Below, one piece after another: positions 19,225 through 28,110 of a DNA stretch of 64,000 nucleotides (positions are counted from its first letter, which is position 1; the number at the start of each line of letters is the position of its first letter). Made by a program: the position numbers and the translations under genes. Source of the stretch: Spongiactinospora sp. TRM90649 (GTDB lineage: Bacteria > Actinomycetota > Actinomycetes > Streptosporangiales > Streptosporangiaceae); contig NZ_JARLTC010000006.1 of the NCBI RefSeq assembly GCF_029382225.1, positions 124,001 to 188,000 on the forward strand, in the 5' to 3' direction. The notes below the pieces were generated by a model, which made no database searches, had not been told where the DNA came from, and worked only from the letters and a program-made list of their open reading frames with translations.

Positions 19225-20181
19225 ATGACCGACAGCACGACGGTCGTCGTTCGCGTGCCCGCGACCTCGGCGAACCTCGGCCCCGGCTTCGACACGCTCG
19301 GTCTCGCGCTGCGCCTGCACGACGTGGTCACAGCCTCGCTGACCACCTCGCCGACACGGGTGGAGGTCGAGGGCGAGGGCGCGGGCGAACTCGACCTCGG
19401 CGAGGGACACCTGATCGTGCGGGCCATGCGCGCGGCCTTCGACTGGATGGGGGCGCCGCAGCCCGAGGGCGTGCTGCTGCGCTGCCGCAACCGGATCCCG
19501 CACGCGCGGGGCCTCGGGTCGTCGTCCGCGGCGATCTGCGCGGGCCTGCTCGCCGCGCGGGCGCTCGCCGCCGGGCCGGGGCGCAAGACCTCCGACGTCC
19601 TTTCCGATGGCTTTTCCGATGCTTTTGCAGACGATGAGGTCTTCGCGCTCGCCGCCGAGATGGAAGGGCACCCCGACAACGTGGCGCCCTGTCTCGCCGG
19701 CGGCCTGACCATCGCCTGGAGCGAGCCGTCGGGGGCCGCGCGCATGGTGCGGCTGACGCCGCACGCCGACATCAGGCCCGTGGCATTGGTCCCCGTCCAC
19801 CGGCTGTCCACCGAGGTGGCCAGGGGATACCTGCCACGAGAGGTGCCGCACGCCGACGCCGCCGCCAACGCGGGGCGCGCCGCGCTGCTGGTGGCGGCGA
19901 TGACGCGGATCCCGGAACCTGAGGTGCTGCTCGCGGCCACGGAAGACCGTTTGCACCAGGATTACCGCGCGCCTGCGATGCCGGCGACGGCGGCTCTGGT
20001 AAAACGGTTGCGCGTGATCGGCGTTCCCGCCGTCGTCTCCGGCGCGGGGCCGACGGTTCTGGCGTTTCCGACACCGGATACGCAGGATTTGATCGCGTCA
20101 GAAGTGGGTAATGACTGGCACATCCAGCCGCTGGACGTCGATACCGACGGTGCGAGCGCCCAGTTTCCCGAGACACGCTGA
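19225..20181 (+). CDS. thrB: Homoserine kinase
   Basis: 318 residues of the GHMP kinase superfamily. It phosphorylates homoserine to the substrate of ThrC. Motif 1 is VPATSANLGPGFDTLG, the ATP-binding glycine-rich loop is HARGLGSSSAA, and the C-terminal motif VSGAGPTVLAF completes the fold. ATG 19225 has GAAGG 5 nt upstream; GTG 19219 in frame is less well spaced. It ends the thrC-thrB unit, 466 bp before rho. Confidence 0.96.
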   Translation: MTDSTTVVVRVPATSANLGPGFDTLGLALRLHDVVTASLTTSPTRVEVEGEGAGELDLGEGHLIVRAMRAAFDWMGAPQPEGVLLRCRNRIPHARGLGSSSAAICAGLLAARALAAGPGRKTSDVLSDGFSDAFADDEVFALAAEMEGHPDNVAPCLAGGLTIAWSEPSGAARMVRLTPHADIRPVALVPVHRLSTEVARGYLPREVPHADAAANAGRAALLVAAMTRIPEPEVLLAATEDRLHQDYRAPAMPATAALVKRLRVIGVPAVVSGAGPTVLAFPTPDTQDLIASEVGNDWHIQPLDVDTDGASAQFPETR

Positions 20182-20647
20182 TGCCTCTTCGACCTTCAGG
20201 GAATAGCCGTGTGCGCTGGTGATGTTAGGCTTATAGCCGCACCAGATGCCCCCATGATGGGTGCGTGCTTGTCAGCCATACATCGCTGCGTCATGCTCCA
20301 CCTCGTCAGAAGTGGATCGCGAACCCTCCCTGAATACGCCGTTGCCGGTTGCTCCACATCCGGCGGGCGCCGTGAAGGGCGGTATACGCGGGGATATGCG
20401 GGCTCCAACCATCTCGACGTCATCTGGTTGGCGGTAACAATCCGGGGGGTGGCCTCCAGGCCCCCATCGTCGGCGAGGCCCGGCGATGACGGCGTGGGCG
20501 CACCCGTCCTCGACATTGGCAGCCGTCCTCCGGGGCGGCCAAGGAACGTAACGTGCACCCCGACCCGGTCAGTCCCGCCGGATCGATCGCACCTCCGGGA
20601 CGGTCGGCAGACCACCGCCGACGCCCGACCCCTGGGAAGGACCCTTA
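20182..20647 (+). promoter_or_regulatory. Long rho leader with two hairpins
   Basis: This 466-bp stretch has no convincing gene. A -10-like TAGGCT at 20226-20231 would give a leader of about 410 nt. Within it, CCAACCA (20405-20411) and TGGTTGG (20425-20431) form a perfect 7-bp stem, and a second hairpin with one bulged T lies at 20447-20465. Long leaders that mediate Rho autoregulation by premature termination are known for rho genes in other bacteria; that role here is inference. Confidence 0.5.
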
Positions 20648-22675
20648 GTGAGCGACACCACCGAACTCCTCACCGACACCGGCTCACCTGAGCAGTCGGC
20701 GGCCGGCGACACCCCCACCCGCGCCGCGGCACGGCCGCGCCGTCGCTCCGGCACCGGCCTGTCCGCCATGGTGCTCCCCGAGCTGCAGCAGCTCGCGTCG
20801 AGCCTCGGCATCAGCGGGACGGGGCGGATGCGCAAGAGCCAGCTCATCGCGGCCATCCAGGAGAAGCAGGGCGTTTCCGCCGATGCCACGGCCTCGGCCG
20901 GGAGCCCGGCCGCCGACGCCAAACCGGTCGCCGCGCCCGAGGCGCCGGAGGCCGCGTCCGAGGCCCCCGCCGAGCGGCCCACCCGCACCCGCCGTGTGCG
21001 CACCCGCGCCACCCCGGTCGAGGCCGCGCCCGCCGAGCAGCCCACGCTGACCGAGGCGGCGGCCCAGGCCGCCGAGCCCGCCGTCGCGTCCGCCGCGACG
21101 GTGACCGAGCAGCCCGCCGACACCGCCCAGCCCGACGCCAGGCCCGAGCGTGGCGAGGGACGCCGCGACCGCGGCGAGCGCCGCAGCCGCCGCGAGCGCG
21201 GCGAGGGCCGGACCGACCAGCGCACCGGCGACGGTGGCCGCGACCAGTCCAGAGGCGAGCAGGGCGGTCGTGACCGCGACCGCGACCAGGGTCCCCGCGA
21301 CCGTGACCAGCGCGGTGACCAGCGCGGTGACCAGGGTGGCCGCGACCGCGACCGCGATCGTGACCGCGACCAGTCGCGTGGCGACCAGACCCGCGGTGAC
21401 CAGCGGGGCGGCGACCAGCGCGGCGGTCCGGTCGACGACGACGCCGACGGCCGTCGCGGCCGGCGTGGCCGCTTCAGGGAGCGCAACCGCCGCGGGCGCG
21501 ACCGCTTCGACAGCAACGAGCCGGTGATCGGCGACGACGACGTGCTGATCCCGATCGCCGGGATCCTCGACATCCTCGACAACTACGCGTTCGTCCGCAC
21601 CAGCGGCTACCTGCCCGGCGCCAACGACGTCTACGTCTCGCTGGCGCAGATCCGCAGGAACGGCCTGCGCAAGGGCGACGTGATCACCGGTGCGGTGCGC
21701 CAGCCCCGCGAGGGCGAGCGCCGCGAGAAGTTCAACGCGCTGGTCCGCCTCGACACCGTCAACGGCATGGACCCCGACCAGGCCCGCAACCGGCCCGACT
21801 TCAACAAGCTCACCCCGCTCTACCCACAGGAGCGGCTGCGCCTGGAGACCGAGCCCAACGTCCTGACCACCAGGATCATCGACCTGGTCTCGCCCATCGG
21901 CAAGGGCCAGCGCGGGCTCATCGTCTCCCCGCCGAAGGCGGGCAAGACCATGGTGCTCCAGACCATCGCAAACGCGATCACCAGGAACAGCCCCGAGTGC
22001 CACCTGATGGTCGTGCTCGTGGATGAGCGTCCTGAAGAGGTCACCGACATGCAGCGGTCGGTCAAGGGCGAGGTCATCCACTCGACCTTCGACCGTCCCG
22101 CCGAGGACCACACCACCGTCGCCGAGCTGGCCATCGAGCGGGCCAAGCGACTGGTGGAGCTGGGCCACGACGTCGTGGTGCTGCTCGACTCGATCACCCG
22201 CCTGGGCCGCGCCTACAACCTGGCGGCGCCCGCCAGCGGCCGGATCCTGTCCGGTGGTGTCGACTCCACCGCGCTCTACCCGCCCAAGCGGTTCTTCGGC
22301 GCCGCCCGCAACATCGAGAACGGCGGCTCCCTGACCATCCTGGCCACGGCCCTGGTCGAGACCGGCTCCAAGATGGACGAGGTCATCTTCGAGGAGTTCA
22401 AGGGCACCGGCAACATGGAGCTCAAGCTCAACCGGTCCCTGGCCGACAAGCGGATCTTCCCCGCGGTGGACGTCGACGCGTCCAGCACCCGCAAGGAGGA
22501 GATCCTGATGGCCCGGGACGAGCTGCAGATCGTCTGGAAGCTGCGGCGGGTGCTGCACGCGCTGGACATGCAGCAGGCTCTGGAACTTCTCCTGGAGAAG
22601 ATGAAGGAGACCAAGTCCAACGCGGAGTTCCTGCTCCAGGTGCAGAAGACCACGGTCAGCAACGACCGCGACTGA
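20648..22675 (+). CDS. rho: Transcription termination factor Rho with large N-terminal insertion
   Basis: 675 residues, far longer than the 419 of E. coli. Order: N-terminal SAP-like helix ([15 protein letters not shown]), an Ala/Pro/Glu-rich stretch, then about 110 residues of Arg-Asp-Gly-Gln repeats (RDRDRDQ-like units, roughly residues 160-275). The cold-shock RNA-binding domain ([19 protein letters not shown]) and the RecA-like ATPase follow, with Walker A PPKAGKT near residues 428-434, [17 protein letters not shown], and Q/R-loop segments. Such disordered basic insertions are typical of high-GC actinobacterial Rho and help termination on structured RNA. GTG 20648 follows a GGGAAGGA site. 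It ends with a 22- to 26-bp hairpin downstream. Confidence 0.97.
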   Translation: MSDTTELLTDTGSPEQSAAGDTPTRAAARPRRRSGTGLSAMVLPELQQLASSLGISGTGRMRKSQLIAAIQEKQGVSADATASAGSPAADAKPVAAPEAPEAASEAPAERPTRTRRVRTRATPVEAAPAEQPTLTEAAAQAAEPAVASAATVTEQPADTAQPDARPERGEGRRDRGERRSRRERGEGRTDQRTGDGGRDQSRGEQGGRDRDRDQGPRDRDQRGDQRGDQGGRDRDRDRDRDQSRGDQTRGDQRGGDQRGGPVDDDADGRRGRRGRFRERNRRGRDRFDSNEPVIGDDDVLIPIAGILDILDNYAFVRTSGYLPGANDVYVSLAQIRRNGLRKGDVITGAVRQPREGERREKFNALVRLDTVNGMDPDQARNRPDFNKLTPLYPQERLRLETEPNVLTTRIIDLVSPIGKGQRGLIVSPPKAGKTMVLQTIANAITRNSPECHLMVVLVDERPEEVTDMQRSVKGEVIHSTFDRPAEDHTTVAELAIERAKRLVELGHDVVVLLDSITRLGRAYNLAAPASGRILSGGVDSTALYPPKRFFGAARNIENGGSLTILATALVETGSKMDEVIFEEFKGTGNMELKLNRSLADKRIFPAVDVDASSTRKEEILMARDELQIVWKLRRVLHALDMQQALELLLEKMKETKSNAEFLLQVQKTTVSNDRD

Positions 22676-22683
22676 GCATCGGC

Positions 22684-22739
22684 GCACCGACAGCACTGTA
22701 CGGCGGGCCCTGCGGCTCGCCGTACAGTGCTGTCGGTGC
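22684..22739 (+). terminator. Very strong hairpin after rho
   Basis: A perfect 22-bp stem (22684-22705 with 22718-22739) can be extended by four more pairs inside the loop, one of them G-U, leaving the tetraloop CTGC. It starts 8 nt after the rho stop codon. A second hairpin, GTGCCCC (22745-22751) with GGGGCAC (22764-22770), follows. Beyond it AGGCCGT/ACGGCCT and CTCACG/CGTGAG offer two mutually exclusive small stems. The region separates rho from rpmE. Confidence 0.85.
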
Positions 22740-22841
22740 TGTCAGTGCCCCGGCCTCCTGAGGGGGGCACGAGCCCGTCAGGAAGGCCGTCACAGGCTGT
22801 CTCACGGCCTCGTGAGGGCAGCCCGAAGACCGCGGCGCGGC

Positions 22842-22868
22842 GGGAATTATCCGATGACCGGGATGGTT
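22842..22868 (+). promoter_or_regulatory. Sigma-R-type (disulphide stress) promoter of rpmE
   Basis: GGGAAT at 22842-22847, an 18-nt spacer, then GTT at 22866-22868: an exact fit to the GGAAT-N18-GTT consensus of the SigR/SigH thiol-oxidative-stress sigma factors of actinobacteria. rpmE is an established SigR target in Streptomyces coelicolor. Transcription would start near 22875, giving a leader of about 130 nt before the rpmE ATG. Confidence 0.75.
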
Positions 22869-23004
22869 GCAGGATCTGGCACACTGGAACCCGAACCGCA
22901 GCGGTACCGGTTCCCGCCCGCGCGCAATCCGGTGTGCGGCGCGCGCACCCCTTATGGGGGATGGCGATGGCGACCCGGCGACCGCCAAATGCGAGAGGAA
23001 GACC

Positions 23005-23223
23005 ATGAAGCGCGATATTCACCCTGAGTACCAGGTGACCCAGGTGAGCTGCACCTGCGGCAACTCCTTCACCACCCGTAGCACCGCCAAGAACGGTGTC
23101 ATCCACACCGACGTGTGCTCCGAGTGCCACCCGTTCTACACGGGCAAGCAGAAGATCCTCGACACCGGCGGCCGCGTGGCCCGGTTCGAGAAGCGCTTCG
23201 GGAAGAAGACCGCGGGCAAGTAG
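23005..23223 (+). CDS. rpmE: 50S ribosomal protein L31, zinc-binding (C+) form
   Basis: 72 residues. VSCTCGNSF and [13 protein letters not shown] carry the CxC and CxxC zinc ligands, so this is the cysteine-containing form that stores zinc and can be exchanged for the C- paralogue when zinc is scarce. ATG 23005 has AGAGGAAG just upstream. The promoter at 22842 fits sigma-R, linking L31 supply to thiol oxidative stress. It precedes prfA as in other actinomycetes. Confidence 0.97.
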   Translation: MKRDIHPEYQVTQVSCTCGNSFTTRSTAKNGVIHTDVCSECHPFYTGKQKILDTGGRVARFEKRFGKKTAGK

Positions 23224-23344
23224 CCAACGACCAGCGCCGGCTCGGAACCACCCCCTGTTCACAAGGGGTGCGCCCGGGTCGGCGTTCTTGCTGGTCGAGG
23301 TTTTCTCAACCGAAGTCGCGCAAGTCGCTGAAGGGATCAACGCG

Positions 23345-24406
23345 GTGAAGCTGGACGAGCTGCTGAAGGAGTACGCCGAGCTGGAGAGCACGCTCGCCGA
23401 TCCCGCCGTGCACGCCGACCAGGGCAGGGCACGTACGATCGGGCGGCGCTACGCCCAGCTCAGCCCGATCGTGGCCGCCTACCGCGAGCTGGAGACCGTC
23501 CGCGACGACCTGGCCGCCGCCAGGGAGCTGGCCGACGAGGACTCGGCGTTCGCGGCCGAGGCCGAGGAACTGGCCGCGCGCGTGCCCACGCTGGAGGAGC
23601 GGCTCAAACACCTGCTGATCCCGCGCGACCCCAACGACACCAAGGACATCCTGATGGAGATCAAGGCGGGCGAGGGCGGCGAGGAGTCCGCCCTGTTCGC
23701 CGGCGATCTGCTGCGGATGTACCTGCGCTACGCCGAGCGGGCCGGCTGGAAGACCGAGGTCATCGACTCCCAGCCCTCCGACCTGGGCGGCTACAAGGAC
23801 GTCACGGTGGCCATCAAGTCCAAGGGCGACGACGGCGTGTGGTCCCGGCTGAAGTTCGAAGGCGGCGTGCACCGCGTGCAGCGGGTCCCCGCGACCGAGT
23901 CGCAGGGCCGTATCCACACCAGCGCGGCCGGGGTGCTGGTCTATCCCGAGGCCGAGGAGGTCGACGTCCAGATCGACCCCAACGACCTGCGGATCGACGT
24001 CTTCCGCAGCGGTGGTCCCGGTGGCCAGAGCGTCAACACCACCGACTCCGCGGTCCGCATCACCCACCTGCCCACCGGCACGGTGGTCTCCTGCCAGAAC
24101 GAGAAGAGCCAGCTCCAGAACAAGGAGACGGCGATGCGCGTGCTGCGCGCCCGCCTGCAGGCCATCGCCGAGGAGGAGGCGGCGGCCGAGGCCGCCGCCG
24201 AGCGCAAGTCACAGGTGCGCACGGTCGACCGTTCCGAGCGGATCCGCACCTACAACTTTCCCGAGAACCGCATCTCGGACCACCGAGTGGGCTTCAAGGC
24301 GTATAACCTCGATCAGGTCCTCGACGGCGAGCTGACGGCGCTCATCCAGGCGTTGCTCGACGCCGAGACCGCCGAGAAGCTGGCCGCGCACTCCTCGGCG
24401 TCCTGA
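23345..24406 (+). CDS. prfA: Peptide chain release factor 1
   Basis: 353 residues. Recognises UAA and UAG and releases the peptide. The GGQ motif is at residues 226-228 ([17 protein letters not shown]), and the stop-codon-reading PAT tripeptide of RF1 is at 182-184 ([10 protein letters not shown]). The first 100 residues form the usual helical domain 1. GTG 23345 starts [20 protein letters not shown] lies about 9 nt upstream. The GGQ glutamine is the target of PrmC, encoded next. Confidence 0.97.
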   Translation: MKLDELLKEYAELESTLADPAVHADQGRARTIGRRYAQLSPIVAAYRELETVRDDLAAARELADEDSAFAAEAEELAARVPTLEERLKHLLIPRDPNDTKDILMEIKAGEGGEESALFAGDLLRMYLRYAERAGWKTEVIDSQPSDLGGYKDVTVAIKSKGDDGVWSRLKFEGGVHRVQRVPATESQGRIHTSAAGVLVYPEAEEVDVQIDPNDLRIDVFRSGGPGGQSVNTTDSAVRITHLPTGTVVSCQNEKSQLQNKETAMRVLRARLQAIAEEEAAAEAAAERKSQVRTVDRSERIRTYNFPENRISDHRVGFKAYNLDQVLDGELTALIQALLDAETAEKLAAHSSAS

Positions 24407-24464
24407 CCACCACCAGTCCCTCTTTCCGACAGGCATAGCGAGACCAGTTCCAAGACCGTATGTC

Positions 24465-25319
24465 ATGAGCCTCCTCCTGGACGAGATCGCCCTCGCCACC
24501 GCCCGGCTGGCCGAAGCCGGCGTGCCGTCTCCGCGCACCGACGCGGAGGAGATAGCGGCCTTCGTCCACGGTGTCCGCAGAGGCCAGCTGCACACGGTGA
24601 AGGACGCCGACTTCGACGCCCTGTTCTGGGAGGGCATCGCCCGGCGCGAGGCCCGCGAGCCGCTCCAGCACATCACCGGCCGGGCCTTCTTTCGCTACCT
24701 GTCCCTTGAGGTAGGCCCCGGGGTGTTCGTGCCACGCCCGGAGACCGAGGTGGTGGCGGGCTGGGCCATCGACCGGCTGCGTGAGATGGACGTCGCCTCC
24801 CCGACGGTCGTCGATCTCGGCACCGGCTCCGGCGCGATCGCGCTGTCCATCGCCCAGGAGGTGGCGCTGGCCAGGGTGCACGCCGTCGAGATCGACCCCG
24901 ACGCCTACGGCTGGGCCAAGCGCAACATCTCCGAACTGGGCCAGGGGCGGGTGACCCTGCATCCGGAAGACCTCGCCGAGGCGCTGCGCGAGATGAACGG
25001 GACCGTCGATCTGGTCATCTCCAACCCGCCGTACATCCCCCCCGGCTCGATCCCCAGGCATCCCGAGGTCCGCGACTACGACCCGGCGCGTGCCCTCTAC
25101 GGCTCGGGCAACGACGGCCTCGACCAGGTTCGCGCCGTGGAGCGCACCGCCAGGCGGCTGTTGCGCCCCGGCGGGTTCGTCGCCGTCGAGCACGCCGACG
25201 TGCAGGGCTCGGCCGTCTATCTGATCTTCGCCGAGGAGAACGGCTGGCGTGACGTGCGCGTCCAGCAGGACCTGACCCGCAGGGACCGTTTCGTGACCGC
25301 CCGCTTCGGCCAGGAGTGA
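24465..25319 (+). CDS. prmC: Peptide chain release factor N5-glutamine methyltransferase
   Basis: 284 residues. Methylates the GGQ glutamine of release factors with S-adenosylmethionine. N-terminal helical RF-binding domain, then the Rossmann fold with VVDLGTGSGAIALSIA and the substrate-glutamine motif SNPPYIPP (N187-Y190). It lies 58 nt after prfA, and its stop overlaps an in-frame GTG of sua5. No strong ribosome site precedes ATG 24465. Confidence 0.96.
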   Translation: MSLLLDEIALATARLAEAGVPSPRTDAEEIAAFVHGVRRGQLHTVKDADFDALFWEGIARREAREPLQHITGRAFFRYLSLEVGPGVFVPRPETEVVAGWAIDRLREMDVASPTVVDLGTGSGAIALSIAQEVALARVHAVEIDPDAYGWAKRNISELGQGRVTLHPEDLAEALREMNGTVDLVISNPPYIPPGSIPRHPEVRDYDPARALYGSGNDGLDQVRAVERTARRLLRPGGFVAVEHADVQGSAVYLIFAEENGWRDVRVQQDLTRRDRFVTARFGQE

Positions 25320-25342
25320 GCGGCAGTGAAAGGATGCACACT

Positions 25343-26026
25343 GTGAGCAGACGTTACGACTGCGCCGACCCCGAGCAGCGGGCCGCCGGCCTCGCCGACG
25401 CGGCCGCCGCCCTGCGCCTGAGCCGGCTTGTGGTGATGCCCACCGACACGGTGTACGGCATCGGCGCGGACGCCTTCGTCCAGTCGGCGGTCAACGCCCT
25501 GCTGGCCGCCAAGGGCCGGGGCCGCGACATGCCCGTGCCCGTGCTGGTGGGCACCGTGCGCGCCGCCAACGCCCTCGTGGAGAACCTGGGCCCGTACGGG
25601 CAGGATCTCATCGACGCCTTCTGGCCGGGGCCGCTGACGCTCATCTGCCGCTCAAACCGGTCGCTTTCATGGGACCTCGGCGACACCAAGGGCACGGTCG
25701 CGCTGCGCATGCCGTTGCACGGGGTGGCGCTCGACCTGCTGAAGGACATCGGGCCGATGGCGGTCAGCAGCGCCAACCGCTCCGGCGCGGAGCCCGCGAC
25801 CACGGCGGAGGAGGCCGAGAAGCAGCTCGGCGACGCCGTGGAGGTCTACCTCGACGGCGGGCCGTGCGCCGACCGGGTGCCGTCCACCATCGTCGATCTG
25901 ACCACCGCGGTGCCGCGGCTGCTGCGGCGCGGCGTGATCGGTGTGGACAAGCTCCGCGCGGTCGCCGGATACATCGCCACCGACGGAGATCCGGATCCGG
26001 TTCCCGCTCCCGGCGCCGACGATTGA
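25343..26026 (+). CDS. sua5: L-threonylcarbamoyladenylate synthase (Sua5/YciO/YrdC family)
   Basis: 227 residues from GTG 25343. Makes threonylcarbamoyl-AMP for the t6A37 modification of ANN-reading tRNAs. Motifs VVMPTDTVYGIGADAF, KGRGRDMPVPVLV and AVSSANRSG are the substrate-binding loops. The protein stops soon after the YrdC domain, so it lacks the extra Sua5 C-terminal domain. The open frame begins at GTG 25316 overlapping the prmC stop; I prefer 25343 because AAAGG at 25329-25333 is 9 nt upstream, while ATG 25334 directly abuts it. Start choice is uncertain. Confidence 0.9.
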   Translation: MSRRYDCADPEQRAAGLADAAAALRLSRLVVMPTDTVYGIGADAFVQSAVNALLAAKGRGRDMPVPVLVGTVRAANALVENLGPYGQDLIDAFWPGPLTLICRSNRSLSWDLGDTKGTVALRMPLHGVALDLLKDIGPMAVSSANRSGAEPATTAEEAEKQLGDAVEVYLDGGPCADRVPSTIVDLTTAVPRLLRRGVIGVDKLRAVAGYIATDGDPDPVPAPGADD

Positions 26027-26114
26027 TCCCTTATACCCGCTGTTTATCGCTAGGACGTACGGCCCGCGCGCGGGTACCGTATGTGGGCGGCCGATAACGT
26101 CCCGGGAGACGCGC

Positions 26115-27566
26115 ATGGGCAAGTTCGAGGGCATGGATCCCAAACTCGTCCGGCAGTTGCTGACCGAGGTGGGAAAAGCGGCGGAGCAGATCCGCTCGAC
26201 AGAGGGGCAGGTGGCCCGTCTGGTGAGTGCGGCGGGCGTGCCCGCCCAGGCGGCGCATCGCCCCGCCGAGATCGCCGACGCGTGCGACGGCATGGTGACC
26301 GACGTCTCCTCCAGGCTCACGGTCCTGGAGAAGAAGGAGAAACAGCAGGAGGGCGCGCCGATCGGCCTTGAGTCCCGGCTGGCTCCCACTCCGGAGGCCT
26401 CGCCCACTCCTGAGCGCCAGGAGACCACGCCCAAGGACGCGCAGCCGAAGGACGACCAGCCGAAGGATCCGCAGCCCAAGTCCGAGGAGCAGCCGAAGGG
26501 CGAGAAGCCCGAAGAGCAGCCGAGGGACGAGCAGCCCAAGGACGAGCGTCACAAGGACGACCAGCCCAAGGGTGAGAAGCCCGAAGAGCAACCCAAGAAT
26601 GACAAGCCGGACGACCAGTCGAAGCCCGACAAGCCTGATGAGCAGCCCAAGGGTGAGAAGCCCGACGAGCAGCCGAAGGGTGAGAAGCCGGATGGTGACA
26701 AGCCCGACGCGCCGAAGGACCCCGACCCGCCGCAGAACGACGACCAGAAGGACGAGCGGCCCAAGGAGGACCAGCCGAAGGGTGAGAAGCCGGATGGTGA
26801 CAAGCCCGACGCGCCGAAGGACCCCGACCCGCCGCAGAACGACGACCGGATCGACCACCCCGACCGGATCGATCACCCCGACGACTCCGCCCCCGACGGG
26901 CCGCGGGTCATCGAGCTGCCCAACGGCACCAAGCTGATCGAGCAGCCCCTGCAGCCGCCCACCATGCAGGAACTGCAGAACATGATCGACAACATGGAGA
27001 ACGCCGTCCCGCACGACATGCCGATCGCCGACGACCTCCGCGAGAACCCGCACGGAGTGACGCCCGACGGCCCGCCGGGACAGATCGACCCCACGCTGCC
27101 CAGCCCCGACGCGCCGCCCGAGGACGACATCCCGCAGATCGAGCGCGTTCCGGACGGCGGCGAGGACCCCCAACTGGAGCCGAAGAACGCGGGCGCCTCC
27201 GCCGACGGCGGAGCGGTGTCGGGAGTGGCCTACGCCGAGCCTCCGGCCGCCCTGGACGACGTTCCGAGCCCGTCCGACACGGCGCAGCCGTCCGGGCAGG
27301 AAACGGCGCCACCGGCCGGCACGGCGGCTCCGGCGGGGGGCGACGACGTCGTCTCCGTGCCGGTCGACCCGCCCTCGCCGGACGACATGGGCGAGCTCTT
27401 CGAGAACATGCGCGAGGTCGAGCCGATGGACATGCCGAGCGTCACCGTCCCGCCGGGCGAGCAGTGGGGGCAGGGCCCCTGGGTGCCTGAGGACGTCGGC
27501 CCCGACGGCCCGGCGGGATCCATCGATCCCGGTGCTCCGGAACGATCGCATCCGTCCGGTTCGTAG
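26115..27566 (+). CDS. Repeat-rich Lys/Pro/Asp protein with helical N-terminal domain
   Basis: 483 residues, no named family. Residues 1-80 are predicted helical (MDPKLVRQLLTEVGKAAEQI and onward), similar in size and character to WXG100/ESX-type helical hairpins though no WXG is seen. Residues about 95-260 are a low-complexity, highly charged stretch of Lys-Pro-Asp-Glu-Gln repeats (QPKGEKP units) with an exact 76-bp DNA repeat. The rest is acidic, Pro-rich and probably disordered, with scattered short motifs such as DHPDRIDHPD. No signal peptide or membrane helix. ATG 26115 has GGGAG 6 nt upstream. A WXG-like gene follows after 42 nt, so a type VII secretion substrate pair is plausible, but no secretion machinery is in the window. 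Confidence 0.65.
   Translation: MGKFEGMDPKLVRQLLTEVGKAAEQIRSTEGQVARLVSAAGVPAQAAHRPAEIADACDGMVTDVSSRLTVLEKKEKQQEGAPIGLESRLAPTPEASPTPERQETTPKDAQPKDDQPKDPQPKSEEQPKGEKPEEQPRDEQPKDERHKDDQPKGEKPEEQPKNDKPDDQSKPDKPDEQPKGEKPDEQPKGEKPDGDKPDAPKDPDPPQNDDQKDERPKEDQPKGEKPDGDKPDAPKDPDPPQNDDRIDHPDRIDHPDDSAPDGPRVIELPNGTKLIEQPLQPPTMQELQNMIDNMENAVPHDMPIADDLRENPHGVTPDGPPGQIDPTLPSPDAPPEDDIPQIERVPDGGEDPQLEPKNAGASADGGAVSGVAYAEPPAALDDVPSPSDTAQPSGQETAPPAGTAAPAGGDDVVSVPVDPPSPDDMGELFENMREVEPMDMPSVTVPPGEQWGQGPWVPEDVGPDGPAGSIDPGAPERSHPSGS
26670..26847 (+). repeat. Exact 76-bp direct repeat in coding sequence
   Basis: Bases 26670-26745 recur at 26772-26847 with an offset of 102 bp (34 codons), so the repeat keeps frame. 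It encodes the QPKGEKPDGDKPDAPKDPDP block. Nearby shorter QPKGEKP units and the doubled DRIDHP motif show that this segment grows by slippage or unequal recombination. Confidence 0.9.
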
Positions 27567-27608
27567 CGAGTCGCCGATTCGGCCGCAGGGGTATGAGGAG
27601 GAGCTCGT

Positions 27609-27989
27609 ATGTTCGACGATCCGCCGGCGCCACAGCCGCTCCAGCAAGGCGAGGCGCCACCGCAGGGCACCGGCGACCCGCTCGGTCTCGACGGCCAGCC
27701 CCGCGCCTGGCAGTTCAACCCCGAGTACCAGAAGCTCGTGACGCTCTGGCAACAGGTCATGCCGATGATGGAATCCCTCACCGGCGTGCTGAAAGAAGCC
27801 GAGCGCCTCGCGCAAAGCCGTGACGTCTGGGACGCCCCGGTCGGCCAGCGCTATGTCGAGGACATCGGGGAATGGCAGAAACGCCTGGGAATGTACCGCC
27901 AGTCCATGCTCGGTGCGATAAGCGACCAGGCTGCCGACACCCCGCGATGGGTGCCCGTCGACGCGGGCGCGCCGCACGCCTTCTCCTGA
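27609..27989 (+). CDS. WXG100-like small helical protein
   Basis: 126 residues. After a Pro/Gln-rich N terminus there are two long helices: EYQKLVTLWQQVMPMMESLT and a second carrying GQRYVEDIGEWQKRLGMYRQ, joined by SRDVWDAPVGQ. The DVWDxPxGQ turn between helices resembles the turn of actinobacterial type VII-associated WXG proteins. ATG 27609 has a strong GAGGAGGAG site 5 nt upstream. It follows the repeat protein by 42 nt and is probably its partner. Family call is by pattern only. Confidence 0.6.
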   Translation: MFDDPPAPQPLQQGEAPPQGTGDPLGLDGQPRAWQFNPEYQKLVTLWQQVMPMMESLTGVLKEAERLAQSRDVWDAPVGQRYVEDIGEWQKRLGMYRQSMLGAISDQAADTPRWVPVDAGAPHAFS

Positions 27990-28042
27990 CGCCTCCACCA
28001 TCTCCTGACCATGTGACGTGGGAAAACCGGCCGTGCCAGGCT

Positions 28043-28048
28043 TACAGT
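28043..28048 (+). promoter_or_regulatory. Candidate -10 box for glyA
   Basis: TACAGT lies 8 nt before an in-frame GTG (28057) and 62 nt before the preferred ATG 28111. Transcription would begin near 28056. Either a short leader of about 55 nt or a leaderless start with 18 extra residues is possible. Confidence 0.4.
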
Positions 28049-28110
28049 GGACACACGTGAGCCATGGGCGCGGGCGGTTTCGCCGCGCGCTCGCCGGACG
28101 GAGTGAGGCG

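Noticed and set aside
25316..25342. GTG overlapping the prmC stop as start of sua5
   Set aside because: Coupling is possible, but the AAAGG site fits GTG 25343 better and homologues begin near that residue. Kept as an alternative only.
28057..28110. Leaderless GTG start for glyA
   Set aside because: The extra 18 residues are not conserved and ATG 28111 has a clear ribosome site.
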